This document shows, one piece after another, positions 7,348 to 14,449 of a DNA stretch of 24,594 bases. The position numbers and the translations under genes were made by a program. Position 1 is the first letter of the stretch. Each line of letters starts with the position of its first letter. The stretch covers positions 1 to 24,594 of the forward strand of contig JAAYSR010000013.1 in the NCBI GenBank assembly GCA_012518325.1, given 5' to 3'. The notes below the pieces were generated by a model. The model was not told where the DNA came from. It did not search any database and was given only the letters and a program-made list of their open reading frames with translations. The DNA is from Bacillota bacterium (lineage in GTDB: Bacteria > Bacillota > Limnochordia > Darwinibacteriales > Darwinibacteriaceae).

Positions 7348-8232
7348 TTGCAGGATATTCCAAACTATGATTCTTTCACGCAAATCAGACCGATCCGCAA
7401 GGGCTGGTCCGGGGAAGAAAAGTATTATATCGAAACCAGGGAGGGCGAAAGGCTTTTTCTCAGGCTGGCAGACGCCGGCGAACTCGGGCGCAAGCAGCTG
7501 GAGTTTGCCTTGCTGGAACAGGCCCATGCTTTAGGCGTGCCGATGCCCAAGCCTCTAAATGTAGGGCTTTGCCGGGAAGGGCGCAGAGTGTATTCGCTTT
7601 TCACCTGGTGCGAAGGTGAGGACGCGGAAGAAGTGCTTCCTTCCTTAAGTGAAGCAGAACAGTACCAGCTGGGGCTGAGGGCGGGGGAATATCTTCGCCT
7701 GCTGCATGCAGTTCCTGTCCCCCAGGGCATGGCGTCCTGGGAGGAACACTTCAACAGGAAACTGGACAGAAAGCTTAAGCAGTACGCAGACTGCCCTTTG
7801 TCCTTTGCAGGGGATACCCATGTTTTGCGCTATCTGGAGGAGAACAGGCCGCTTTTGGCCGGCAGGCCGCGCTGCTTTCAGCATGGCGACTATCATGTGG
7901 GCAATATGGTAATTGGCGGGGCAGGGCTGTCTGTCATTGACTTTAACCGCTTTGACTTTGGCGACCCTTGGGAGGAGTTTAACCGCATCGTCTTCAGCGC
8001 GGCCGCGAGCCCAAAATTTGCCAAGGGGCAAATTGACGGTTACTTCGGCGGCGAGCCGCCCCTCCTTTTCTTTCAGCTCATGGCCTTTTACATAGCCGCC
8101 AATACTCTGGGCGGTCTGCCCTGGGCTGTGTCCTACGGCGAACAGGAGGTAGAGTACATGACCAGACAGGCCGCGGATGTGCTGAGCTGGTTTGCTAATA
8201 TGACAAATCCGGTTCCTGCCTGGTATGCCTAG
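7348..8232 (+). CDS. Aminoglycoside phosphotransferase (APH)-family kinase
   Basis: This 294-residue protein has the APH kinase fold. KGWSGEEKYYI (18-28) forms the start of the nucleotide-binding lobe. The catalytic loop is QHGDYHVGN, with D181 as base and N186 as metal ligand. The metal-binding VIDF (196-199, D198) is followed by the GDPWEEFNR segment. Family members phosphorylate small molecules such as aminoglycosides, choline, homoserine or sugars. This subtype is common in Firmicutes genomes and should not be read as antibiotic resistance. The start is TTG at 7348, supported by AAGGCGGTG 5 nt before it. It is coupled to the preceding membrane microprotein. Its 3' end overlaps mrfB by 38 bp in convergent orientation. 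Confidence 0.85.
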   Translation: MQDIPNYDSFTQIRPIRKGWSGEEKYYIETREGERLFLRLADAGELGRKQLEFALLEQAHALGVPMPKPLNVGLCREGRRVYSLFTWCEGEDAEEVLPSLSEAEQYQLGLRAGEYLRLLHAVPVPQGMASWEEHFNRKLDRKLKQYADCPLSFAGDTHVLRYLEENRPLLAGRPRCFQHGDYHVGNMVIGGAGLSVIDFNRFDFGDPWEEFNRIVFSAAASPKFAKGQIDGYFGGEPPLLFFQLMAFYIAANTLGGLPWAVSYGEQEVEYMTRQAADVLSWFANMTNPVPAWYA

Positions 8233-9430
8233 CCGCGTCAGCCTTGCGGTCCAGGCGCCTCAGGCGATGTTCAAAGTCCGGCGCCTTCGGCGACCTTTTC
8301 TGCCAGGCCGCAGCTAACGCCCGGCGGGTGATCTGCCGGGCAGAGTCCAGATCTTTTTTCCTGTGTTCATAATACTTGGCCAGCTCCTCCGAGGCGTCCA
8401 GATCCTCGGGGGAGTATTTTAATATCTTCTGCCATAGCAGCACTGCTTTTTCATGTTCTCCCAGGCGCTTCAGGACGGCTGCGGCCTGGCTCAAAACCCT
8501 GAGGTACTGCTGATCGTCGTCGGCCAGCTGCCCCGCTGCCTCCAGATAGCGGAGGGCCAGGCGCGGATTTCGCGCGGCCAGGGTGAGCTGGGCCAGGGAC
8601 TCCGCTTCGCAGGGACAGTCACATTCTTCCGGGCTGAGTTCCGCTGCAGTCTGCAGGCGGTAGAGCAGGGTGGCCATGGAAAGAATGTCGAGCACATTGT
8701 GCTCGACAATGTTCTGAAGAAGCAGGCCGTCGCCGGTTTGCAGGAATTCGAAGTAGCGGCCGGGAATTTCGGCCCCTGGGATGTCATCGCTGCGCTGCAC
8801 GCCCAAGATATGGGTCTCCAGGCTCCCCAGGCTGCAGCTGGCCAGCTTGCGCTTCCAAAGTCTGCGGGACATGTGCAGCAAATCCACATGCCTTTTGCCG
8901 CTTGCGCCCTCCAGGCCGAGGCGGGAGATGGCAAAGCGGGTCTGCAGGAGGGGCAGGTCAAAGGTCTTGCCGTTAAAGGAGATCACAGTGGATTTTTCCT
9001 GCAGCGTTTGGTCCAGGAGGTATAAAAGGGCATGTTCCTCGTTGTAGTCCCGCATTAAGAGCTGCCTGACCACAAAATGCTCCGGCGTGAAAAAGCCCAG
9101 ACCTACCAGGAAGGCATAGGTGCCGGTTCCGCCGGCTAGCCCGGTTGTTTCGGTGTCCAGAAAAAGCGCCTGCTGCAGGTCGAACTTGCCAGTGTGCTGC
9201 CCGAACAGGCTGAGGCCCGCGTAATCGCTTTCCAGCGCCTCCTTGAAGGTCCAGTGGCCATGGCGGCTGGAAAGGGGGCGCTTTTCTTCAATCAGGTAGC
9301 AGGGGCCGAAGGGCGTGTCCGCTTCCTGGCCGTGGAGGAAGGGATCCAGATTGCATTCCCTTGGCTTAACCTTTGGCGTGTGATTACTCTGCGGGGGAAG
9401 GAGCCGCCTCAGCTTGCTGGCCAGATCCAT
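8195..9430 (-). CDS. mrfB: MrfB/YprB-type DEDDh exonuclease with C-terminal TPR-like region
   Basis: This 411-residue protein is the YprB-type RNase H-like exonuclease that works with the MrfA helicase in repair of mitomycin C damage in Bacillus subtilis. DEDDh residues are visible: D92 and E94 in LDTETTG, D158 in SFNGKTFDLP, and H244 with D248 in VEHNVLD. Residues about 280-375 are helical with TPR-like repeats (AVLLWQKILKYSPEDLDASEELAKYYEHR), as in known MrfB. It starts at ATG 9430, inside the end of mrfA (47-nt overlap), with AAAGGGGG upstream, so it is translated from the mrfA transcript. The 3' end overlaps the convergent APH-like gene by 38 bp and no terminator lies between them. Regulation is probably through the LexA-box promoter upstream of mrfA. 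Confidence 0.92.
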   Translation of the reverse strand: MDLASKLRRLLPPQSNHTPKVKPRECNLDPFLHGQEADTPFGPCYLIEEKRPLSSRHGHWTFKEALESDYAGLSLFGQHTGKFDLQQALFLDTETTGLAGGTGTYAFLVGLGFFTPEHFVVRQLLMRDYNEEHALLYLLDQTLQEKSTVISFNGKTFDLPLLQTRFAISRLGLEGASGKRHVDLLHMSRRLWKRKLASCSLGSLETHILGVQRSDDIPGAEIPGRYFEFLQTGDGLLLQNIVEHNVLDILSMATLLYRLQTAAELSPEECDCPCEAESLAQLTLAARNPRLALRYLEAAGQLADDDQQYLRVLSQAAAVLKRLGEHEKAVLLWQKILKYSPEDLDASEELAKYYEHRKKDLDSARQITRRALAAAWQKRSPKAPDFEHRLRRLDRKADAARHTRQEPDLSY

Positions 9431-11696
9431 GTTCCAAAACCCCCTTTAGGAACCAGGCTGTATGTTTCTTGCCCTCTTCGCCCACTTCCTCCACCGGTCC
9501 GACGCAGGAGGGGCAGCCTGATGGGCAGGGGCACTTCTTTATAATCGACAGGGCGCGCCAAATCAGCCTGCCATGGGCTTTAAAGAGCTGTTCGCTGAAA
9601 CCGACACCGCCAGGGTACTTTTCGTATATGTACACTGTGGGCTCCTCGGTAAAGGGCGAGCGGATCTGAGCTGTCACGCCCAGGTCGCTCGGTTCGCACA
9701 TCAGCTCCAGGGAGGCAATGTTGCCCAGGAGGTGGGCTGCGCCCAGCAGGGCGCTTTGCAGGGCGCCCCGATCCAGGTTTTCGATGTTTTCTTTGGGAAT
9801 GCTGAACCAGTAGGCGGTGGTGTGCAGCTCCTGTTCAGGCAGGGAAATTTGTCCCCAGCCGATATTCTCGTGGGTGTAAAACTTAATCTTCTTGTACATA
9901 TGGGTTTTGGCCACCACCATGACCTCCCCCCAGCTCCGCCTGACCTGCGGCAGCTCTTCCCGTTCAAACACATCAAGAACCTTAAGCTCAACATCTAAAT
10001 TGGCGTCGGTGTAGTAATCCACATCCACTTCCCGGGCATAGGCCTTCTGGCGCTCCCAGTCCAGCTTGTCTATATGATACTGGGCGCTTTCGTGGATATA
10101 AATCGCACCTTCATGGATCAGCATCGGCGCGCTGAACCTGTCTACCTCGCCGATGACGCGGGTCTGTCCGTCGGTGGTGTCAATGATCGCGAAGTTTTCA
10201 GTAGAGGCGCTGCGCAGAGAAATGTCCACCGCCGGATAGTTTTCGCTCATCCAGTACCAGCGGTTTTCCACTTTGCGCAGGATCATCTGGTCTGCCAGGT
10301 AGTCCAGAATCTCCGCCGGATCCAGCTCCCCGAACTTTTCCCCCGCCATAAAGGGGAGCTCAAAGGCCGCACACTTGAGGTGGGAGACCAGGATGTAAAG
10401 GTTGTTGGGATTGATCCGGGCATATTCAGCCCCCCGGTCCATGAAATAATCCGGGTTTTCCACAATGAATTGGTTGAGGGGGCTGGAGTTAGCCACCAGC
10501 ACAGCCAAGGAAGGCTGATCAGTCCGGCCCGCCCGCCCCAGCTGCTGCCAGGTGCTGGCAATCGTTCCCGGGTAGCCCGTTAACACTGCCGCCTGGAGGG
10601 AACCGATATCAATTCCTAGCTCCAGGGCATTGGTGCTCACTACGCCCAGCACTTTGCCTTCCCGCAGGTCCTTCTCGATTTGCCGGCGCTGCTTGGGCAG
10701 ATAGCCGCCGCGGTAGGCCCGAATCGTCTCATGGGGCTGTCCCAGTTTATGAAAGGACTTGCGGAGGTAGGTTACCAGCACCTCGGTGTTGAGGCGGCTC
10801 CGGGTAAATATGATCGTGGGAATTTTCGCGGCAATGAGCTCATGGGCCACCGCTTCCGCTTCCAAAAGAGCGCTGCGCCTGATGCCCAGGGGCTTGTTCA
10901 CCACAGGGGGGTTGTAAAAGATCAAATCCTTCTGTCCCCTGGGGGCGCCGTTTTGGTCGATCACAGACACGGGGCGCCCTAACAGAGTCTCACCATGTTC
11001 CTTGGGGTTGGCGATTGTCGCGGATGTGCAGATAAATCTGGGCTTGGCGCCGTAGAATCTGCAGATCCGTTCCAGGCGCCGCAGCACATTGGCTACATGG
11101 GAACCGAACACGCCGCGGTAAATGTGCAGCTCATCTATGACGACATACTTGAGATTCTCAAAGAGCCGCATCCACTTGGTGTGATGCGGCAGAATTCCCG
11201 AGTGGAGCATATCGGGGTTGGTAACCACAATGCTGCCTGCCGAGCGGATGGCAATTCTGGCGTCTCCAGGAGTATCACCGTCGTAGGTGTAAGTCTTGAT
11301 CTTTCCTCCCAGCTCATCGCTCCAGGCCATCAGTTCCGCCACCTGATCCTGGGCCAAAGCCTTGGTGGGGAAAAGGTAGAGGGCCCTGGCTTCTTCATCT
11401 TCCAGGAGAGTCTTGATCACCGGCAGGTTGTAGCACAGGGTTTTGCCTGAAGCGGTGGGGGTGACAACTACAATGTCCTTTCCCTCCTGCACAGCCCGGA
11501 CTGCCTGGGCCTGATGGCTGTAGAGCTGTTCAATGCCCTTGCGCTGCAAGAGGTCCCGGAGGGCATCCGGTACAAACTCCGGAACCGGCTCGTAAATGCC
11601 CGGCTGGGCCGGAATGGTGTGCCGAAATGTCACATTGCTCATAAAACGGGGATTGCTCTCAATTTTATGTAAAACACTTTCTACACCGACACTCAT
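9384..11696 (-). CDS. mrfA: MrfA/YprA DEAD-box-type helicase with C-terminal zinc cluster
   Basis: This 770-residue protein is the superfamily 2 helicase of the MrfAB pathway, an UvrABC-independent excision route for mitomycin C adducts characterised in B. subtilis. The helicase core is intact: Walker A TASGKT (81-86, K85), motif II DELH (188-191), motif III TSAT (224-227) and motif VI QLGRAGR (385-391). The C-terminal DUF1998 region ends with four cysteines (C722, C724, C728, C731), the zinc-binding cluster required in the family. The length matches B. subtilis YprA closely. It starts at ATG 11696 only about 20 nt after the predicted transcription start. The operon order mrfA then mrfB with overlapping reading frames is conserved with Bacillus. 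Confidence 0.95.
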   Translation of the reverse strand: MSVGVESVLHKIESNPRFMSNVTFRHTIPAQPGIYEPVPEFVPDALRDLLQRKGIEQLYSHQAQAVRAVQEGKDIVVVTPTASGKTLCYNLPVIKTLLEDEEARALYLFPTKALAQDQVAELMAWSDELGGKIKTYTYDGDTPGDARIAIRSAGSIVVTNPDMLHSGILPHHTKWMRLFENLKYVVIDELHIYRGVFGSHVANVLRRLERICRFYGAKPRFICTSATIANPKEHGETLLGRPVSVIDQNGAPRGQKDLIFYNPPVVNKPLGIRRSALLEAEAVAHELIAAKIPTIIFTRSRLNTEVLVTYLRKSFHKLGQPHETIRAYRGGYLPKQRRQIEKDLREGKVLGVVSTNALELGIDIGSLQAAVLTGYPGTIASTWQQLGRAGRTDQPSLAVLVANSSPLNQFIVENPDYFMDRGAEYARINPNNLYILVSHLKCAAFELPFMAGEKFGELDPAEILDYLADQMILRKVENRWYWMSENYPAVDISLRSASTENFAIIDTTDGQTRVIGEVDRFSAPMLIHEGAIYIHESAQYHIDKLDWERQKAYAREVDVDYYTDANLDVELKVLDVFEREELPQVRRSWGEVMVVAKTHMYKKIKFYTHENIGWGQISLPEQELHTTAYWFSIPKENIENLDRGALQSALLGAAHLLGNIASLELMCEPSDLGVTAQIRSPFTEEPTVYIYEKYPGGVGFSEQLFKAHGRLIWRALSIIKKCPCPSGCPSCVGPVEEVGEEGKKHTAWFLKGVLEHGSGQQAEAAPSPAE

Positions 11697-11722
11697 CAGT
11701 CTTCGCCTGCCCTTCTTCCTTC

Positions 11723-11752
11723 ATCATAAACGAACATCAGTTTGTGTGTCAA
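11723..11752 (-). promoter_or_regulatory. SigA promoter of mrfAB
   Basis: On the minus strand a perfect -35 TTGACA (11747-11752) and a -10 TATGAT (11723-11728, five of six) are separated by 18 bp. Initiation would fall near 11716, about 20 nt before the mrfA ATG. The LexA box lies within the spacer, so repressor binding would block RNA polymerase directly. Confidence 0.85.
11731..11744. promoter_or_regulatory. LexA (DinR) box in the mrfAB promoter
   Basis: CGAACATCAGTTTG matches the Bacillus-type SOS operator CGAAC-N4-GTTYG at every defined position. It sits between the -35 and -10 of mrfAB, where LexA usually represses. The divergent EreA/ChaN-like gene has its extended -10 about 25 bp away, so its promoter may also be affected. 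Confidence 0.85.
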
Positions 11753-11768
11753 TCACTCTTGCCTGGAA

Positions 11769-11777
11769 TGTTATAAT
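11769..11777 (+). promoter_or_regulatory. Extended -10 promoter of the secreted EreA/ChaN-like gene
   Basis: TGTTATAAT is a perfect extended -10 (TG-N-TATAAT) with no recognisable -35 at 16-18 bp, as expected for such promoters. Transcription would start near 11784 and leave about 24 nt before the GTG start, including GGAGG at 11795-11799. Confidence 0.65.
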
Positions 11778-11807
11778 ATTCCTAAAGTCAAGCAGGAGGT
11801 TTTGAGA

Positions 11808-13373
11808 GTGAAGAGAGCAGTTCTTATTGCAGTGTTGGCTTTTCTTGTGCCGCTGGCCCCGGTGCTGGCCTGGGACGGGGAGGGAACGGTCTTGGACCTG
11901 GACTCTTTGCCCAAAGACTGGATCCTCGCAGGGTATTACACGGCGCAGAAGCATGACTTAGAGTCCTTTTCGGCTCAGCTGGGGGTTACTGTGGAGGTCC
12001 TTCGGAACTATTTGTTTCAGACGCCCCAGGGGGATTTGCAGCTCAACGCAGTGCTGACTGAAACAGAGGAAGAGGCTGAGGGGCTCTATCGCCGCTTTCT
12101 GCAGCTGCACCCTCCCCAGAAACTTGTGCTGCGTGGGCGAAGGGTGCTGGAGATGATCACTGACAATCTGCAGCTGGTGGAGACGGCCCGTTCGAACCTG
12201 CGTTTCGAGGTGGAAGCGGAGGCCGCAGTCGATGCGACAGCCCTGATGGAGTATCTGGAGAAGTACAGCCGGCCTGCCCCTGATCTTGCGGCTGTGCCTG
12301 GGTACATACGGGCAGAAGCAGGCAGCTGCCGGGTCTTCCTAGTGGGCGAATCCCACGGTCTGGCCATCAACCAGGAGCTGGAATCTGCACTTTTGGAGTT
12401 CTTTGTCAGGGAAGGGGATGTAAAGCACTATCTCTTAGAGCTGCCTCCCAGCGCCGCCGGATGTTTGCGGGAGTACCTGGAGAGCGGGGATGAGGAGCTT
12501 TTGCATTTTGTCTTTTCTGCCCACGAAGGAACCTATTTTGCCACCGAGGAGAGTCTGCGGCATTGGAAGCGGGTACACGCCCTGTACCAGTCCCTGCCGG
12601 AAGAGGAGAGATTCTCTCTTTTAGGCGTCGATGTGGAGCATTATCCCGTATTCGCGCTGCAGTATCTGCACCGCCTTTTAATGCAGCTGGAAAGTGACGG
12701 CTGGAAGAACACCAAGCTGGCCGATATCACTGCAGTGCTGGAGGGAAGGCGGAGCATTTATGCAGACCAAGCCCTGGACTTTTTTGAGGATCTCCGTGCT
12801 GAACTGGAGAGTGAGGCGGCGGAGGCATCCCTTGGGACCTTGACGGGCGAGTTTGACCTCGTGCTTGCTGCTCTCCAGAAAGCGGTCAGCCTGCCTGAGC
12901 CCAACGGCAGCCTCTTGTGGAATGCCGCCCGGGATCGGGCCATGTACGAGCTCTTTCTCAAGCAGGCTGACCTAAACAGCGGCGGGAAGTATTTCGGCCA
13001 ATGGGGTCTCAACCACGTTTTCCAAAGGGAGCAGGCGGGGGTTCAATGGTTTGCCTCGCTCCTCAATCAGACGGAGGGCTTTGCGGGCAGCATCTTCAGC
13101 CTGGTATTGATCTACCAGGACAGCGCTGCTATGAAGAATTTCAGCTATGAAGTGCTGCCCTTTTCGAATTATCGGCCGTCGGTTAATTTCCTGGCTGAGC
13201 TGGCGGCAGGCAGTCCCCTGCTGGTTAAGCTTGACGGCGAAGATTCGCCCTTTCGTCAGGAACTGATCTGGAAACTGGACGGACTGCAGCCGGCTGGGGG
13301 AGTGACTGCAGACTACTATCAATACATCCTGTTTGTGCCGGGAGCAGAGCCGGCCAAGCCTTGGCTGAGGTAG
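11808..13373 (+). CDS. Secreted EreA/ChaN-like (GExH-type) protein
   Basis: This 521-residue protein begins with a signal peptide (MKR, about 15 hydrophobic residues, cleavage near VLA-W). Its central region carries VGESHG (179-184) and a nearby acidic LLELPPS (E211). These are followed by GVDVEHYP (H278) and a late GLNHVFQR (H403). This order of glutamates and histidines resembles the erythromycin esterase and ChaN superfamily, where such residues form the active or metal site. The family is divergent and the assignment is tentative; no substrate can be named. The frame is open 22 codons upstream, but GGAGG lies 8 nt before the GTG at 11808 and the signal peptide starts there. It is divergent from mrfAB and shares the promoter region. 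Its last 55 bp overlap the convergent pyruvyl transferase. Confidence 0.6.
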   Translation: MKRAVLIAVLAFLVPLAPVLAWDGEGTVLDLDSLPKDWILAGYYTAQKHDLESFSAQLGVTVEVLRNYLFQTPQGDLQLNAVLTETEEEAEGLYRRFLQLHPPQKLVLRGRRVLEMITDNLQLVETARSNLRFEVEAEAAVDATALMEYLEKYSRPAPDLAAVPGYIRAEAGSCRVFLVGESHGLAINQELESALLEFFVREGDVKHYLLELPPSAAGCLREYLESGDEELLHFVFSAHEGTYFATEESLRHWKRVHALYQSLPEEERFSLLGVDVEHYPVFALQYLHRLLMQLESDGWKNTKLADITAVLEGRRSIYADQALDFFEDLRAELESEAAEASLGTLTGEFDLVLAALQKAVSLPEPNGSLLWNAARDRAMYELFLKQADLNSGGKYFGQWGLNHVFQREQAGVQWFASLLNQTEGFAGSIFSLVLIYQDSAAMKNFSYEVLPFSNYRPSVNFLAELAAGSPLLVKLDGEDSPFRQELIWKLDGLQPAGGVTADYYQYILFVPGAEPAKPWLR

Positions 13374-14449
13374 GCAGGGCCTATCCCCCCCAAGAGGGAA
13401 ACCGCAGCGTCAGCCAGGGCCCTGTGCTCGGCAAGGTAGTGCTGCTTGGCGCTATGCAGGCGTGCTTTGCAGCCTTCGGCATCTGCCAGCACTGCCTCGA
13501 TGGCGCCGGCGATCTTTTCTCGCCGATCTGTGTCAGAAAACATGACTGTCAAGTCTGTCCAGTTCAGGGAACGGGAAAAATCCCAGCCCTTCATGCGGTA
13601 GGCCAAGTGGACAAAGGGGCAGTCCAGGGCAGCGGAAAAGATATTGGCATGCAGCTTCATATTCACAGAAAGGGTGCTTCGCCGGTACAGGGCAGCCAGC
13701 TCATCCCTGGAGGGCACCCTGTCAAGAAGCAGGCAGTTCGTGCTGTCCAGCTCCCTGTACAGATTTCTGCAGGGAGCCAGATCCCTGGGCCAGACAGAAT
13801 AGATTAGGACTGTGAATTCTTTGGGCAGCGCCGCCAGAACTTCCCTTAAGTCGTCAAAGACGCTTTGTTCGCTTCCCCCCAGAACCTTATTGGCGGCAGT
13901 TCCCCAGTTAACGGCGATAACGGGTCCCTGCACCGACTCCAGTTCAGGCAGGGACGCATCTTCCTGCTGAGGTTTCAGAAGCAGGCCGGGATCGCCTGCG
14001 ATCTTCAGATCCGGGTGGAAAGCCCCGACGGCCTCCAGCATTTCCAGGGTGTAGGGGCCCCGCACTCCGATTAAGGCCGCTCTCTGCACTGTCTGGCGAA
14101 TCATAAAGGCCGAATCGGGATCGATGAGGCTCGGGCTGAGGGGCCCGGGCAGCATGCTGTCATAGCCCGAGCCCCAGATCAAAGTGGGGATGGAGTGCTG
14201 CGCCGCCATGGCCAGGGGTTTCAGGTAGACCGGTTCAAACAGGGAACCGGCTCCAAGCACCACCAGATCCGGAGCCATGCGGGCCAGGGAAAACTCGCTG
14301 AAGCTGGAGGGAAAAAGGCCCTTGATCTCAAGTCTCAAGCCCTTTTCTGCCGCCCGCTCCGACATGGTTTCAGAAAAAATGTCAAAACACAGGTCGTCAC
14401 CTAGATTGCCAAATCCTACCCAGCCGATATACAAAACAGTCTTGGTCAT
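13319..14449 (-). CDS. Polysaccharide pyruvyl transferase family protein
   Basis: This 376-residue protein starts VLYIGWVGFGNLGDDLCFDIF. This corresponds to the G-x-G-NxGDE/D-type signature of the polysaccharide pyruvyl transferase family (CsaB, WcaK). Further family marks are VLGAGSLFEP (about 84-93), RGPYTLEMLEAVG and the GDPGLLL segment. In Gram-positive bacteria such enzymes add ketal pyruvate to secondary cell-wall polysaccharide, which anchors SLH-domain surface proteins. I infer a glycan-modification role but cannot tell the acceptor. The gene is coupled to the GT4-GT2 fusion by an ATGA overlap at 14446-14449, with GGAGGGG before the ATG. Its 3' end overlaps the EreA/ChaN-like gene by 55 bp. 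It differs enough from typical CsaB that I give no symbol. Confidence 0.82.
   Translation of the reverse strand: MTKTVLYIGWVGFGNLGDDLCFDIFSETMSERAAEKGLRLEIKGLFPSSFSEFSLARMAPDLVVLGAGSLFEPVYLKPLAMAAQHSIPTLIWGSGYDSMLPGPLSPSLIDPDSAFMIRQTVQRAALIGVRGPYTLEMLEAVGAFHPDLKIAGDPGLLLKPQQEDASLPELESVQGPVIAVNWGTAANKVLGGSEQSVFDDLREVLAALPKEFTVLIYSVWPRDLAPCRNLYRELDSTNCLLLDRVPSRDELAALYRRSTLSVNMKLHANIFSAALDCPFVHLAYRMKGWDFSRSLNWTDLTVMFSDTDRREKIAGAIEAVLADAEGCKARLHSAKQHYLAEHRALADAAVSLLGGIGPAYLSQGLAGSAPGTNRMY

Noticed and set aside
7348..8232. Antibiotic-resistance role for the APH-family kinase
   Set aside because: The family has many housekeeping members, and no resistance-cassette context or mobile element is present.
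11742..11807. Longer start of the EreA/ChaN-like gene
   Set aside because: It would run through the extended -10 promoter, and the signal peptide then would not be N-terminal. The GTG at 11808 follows GGAGG.
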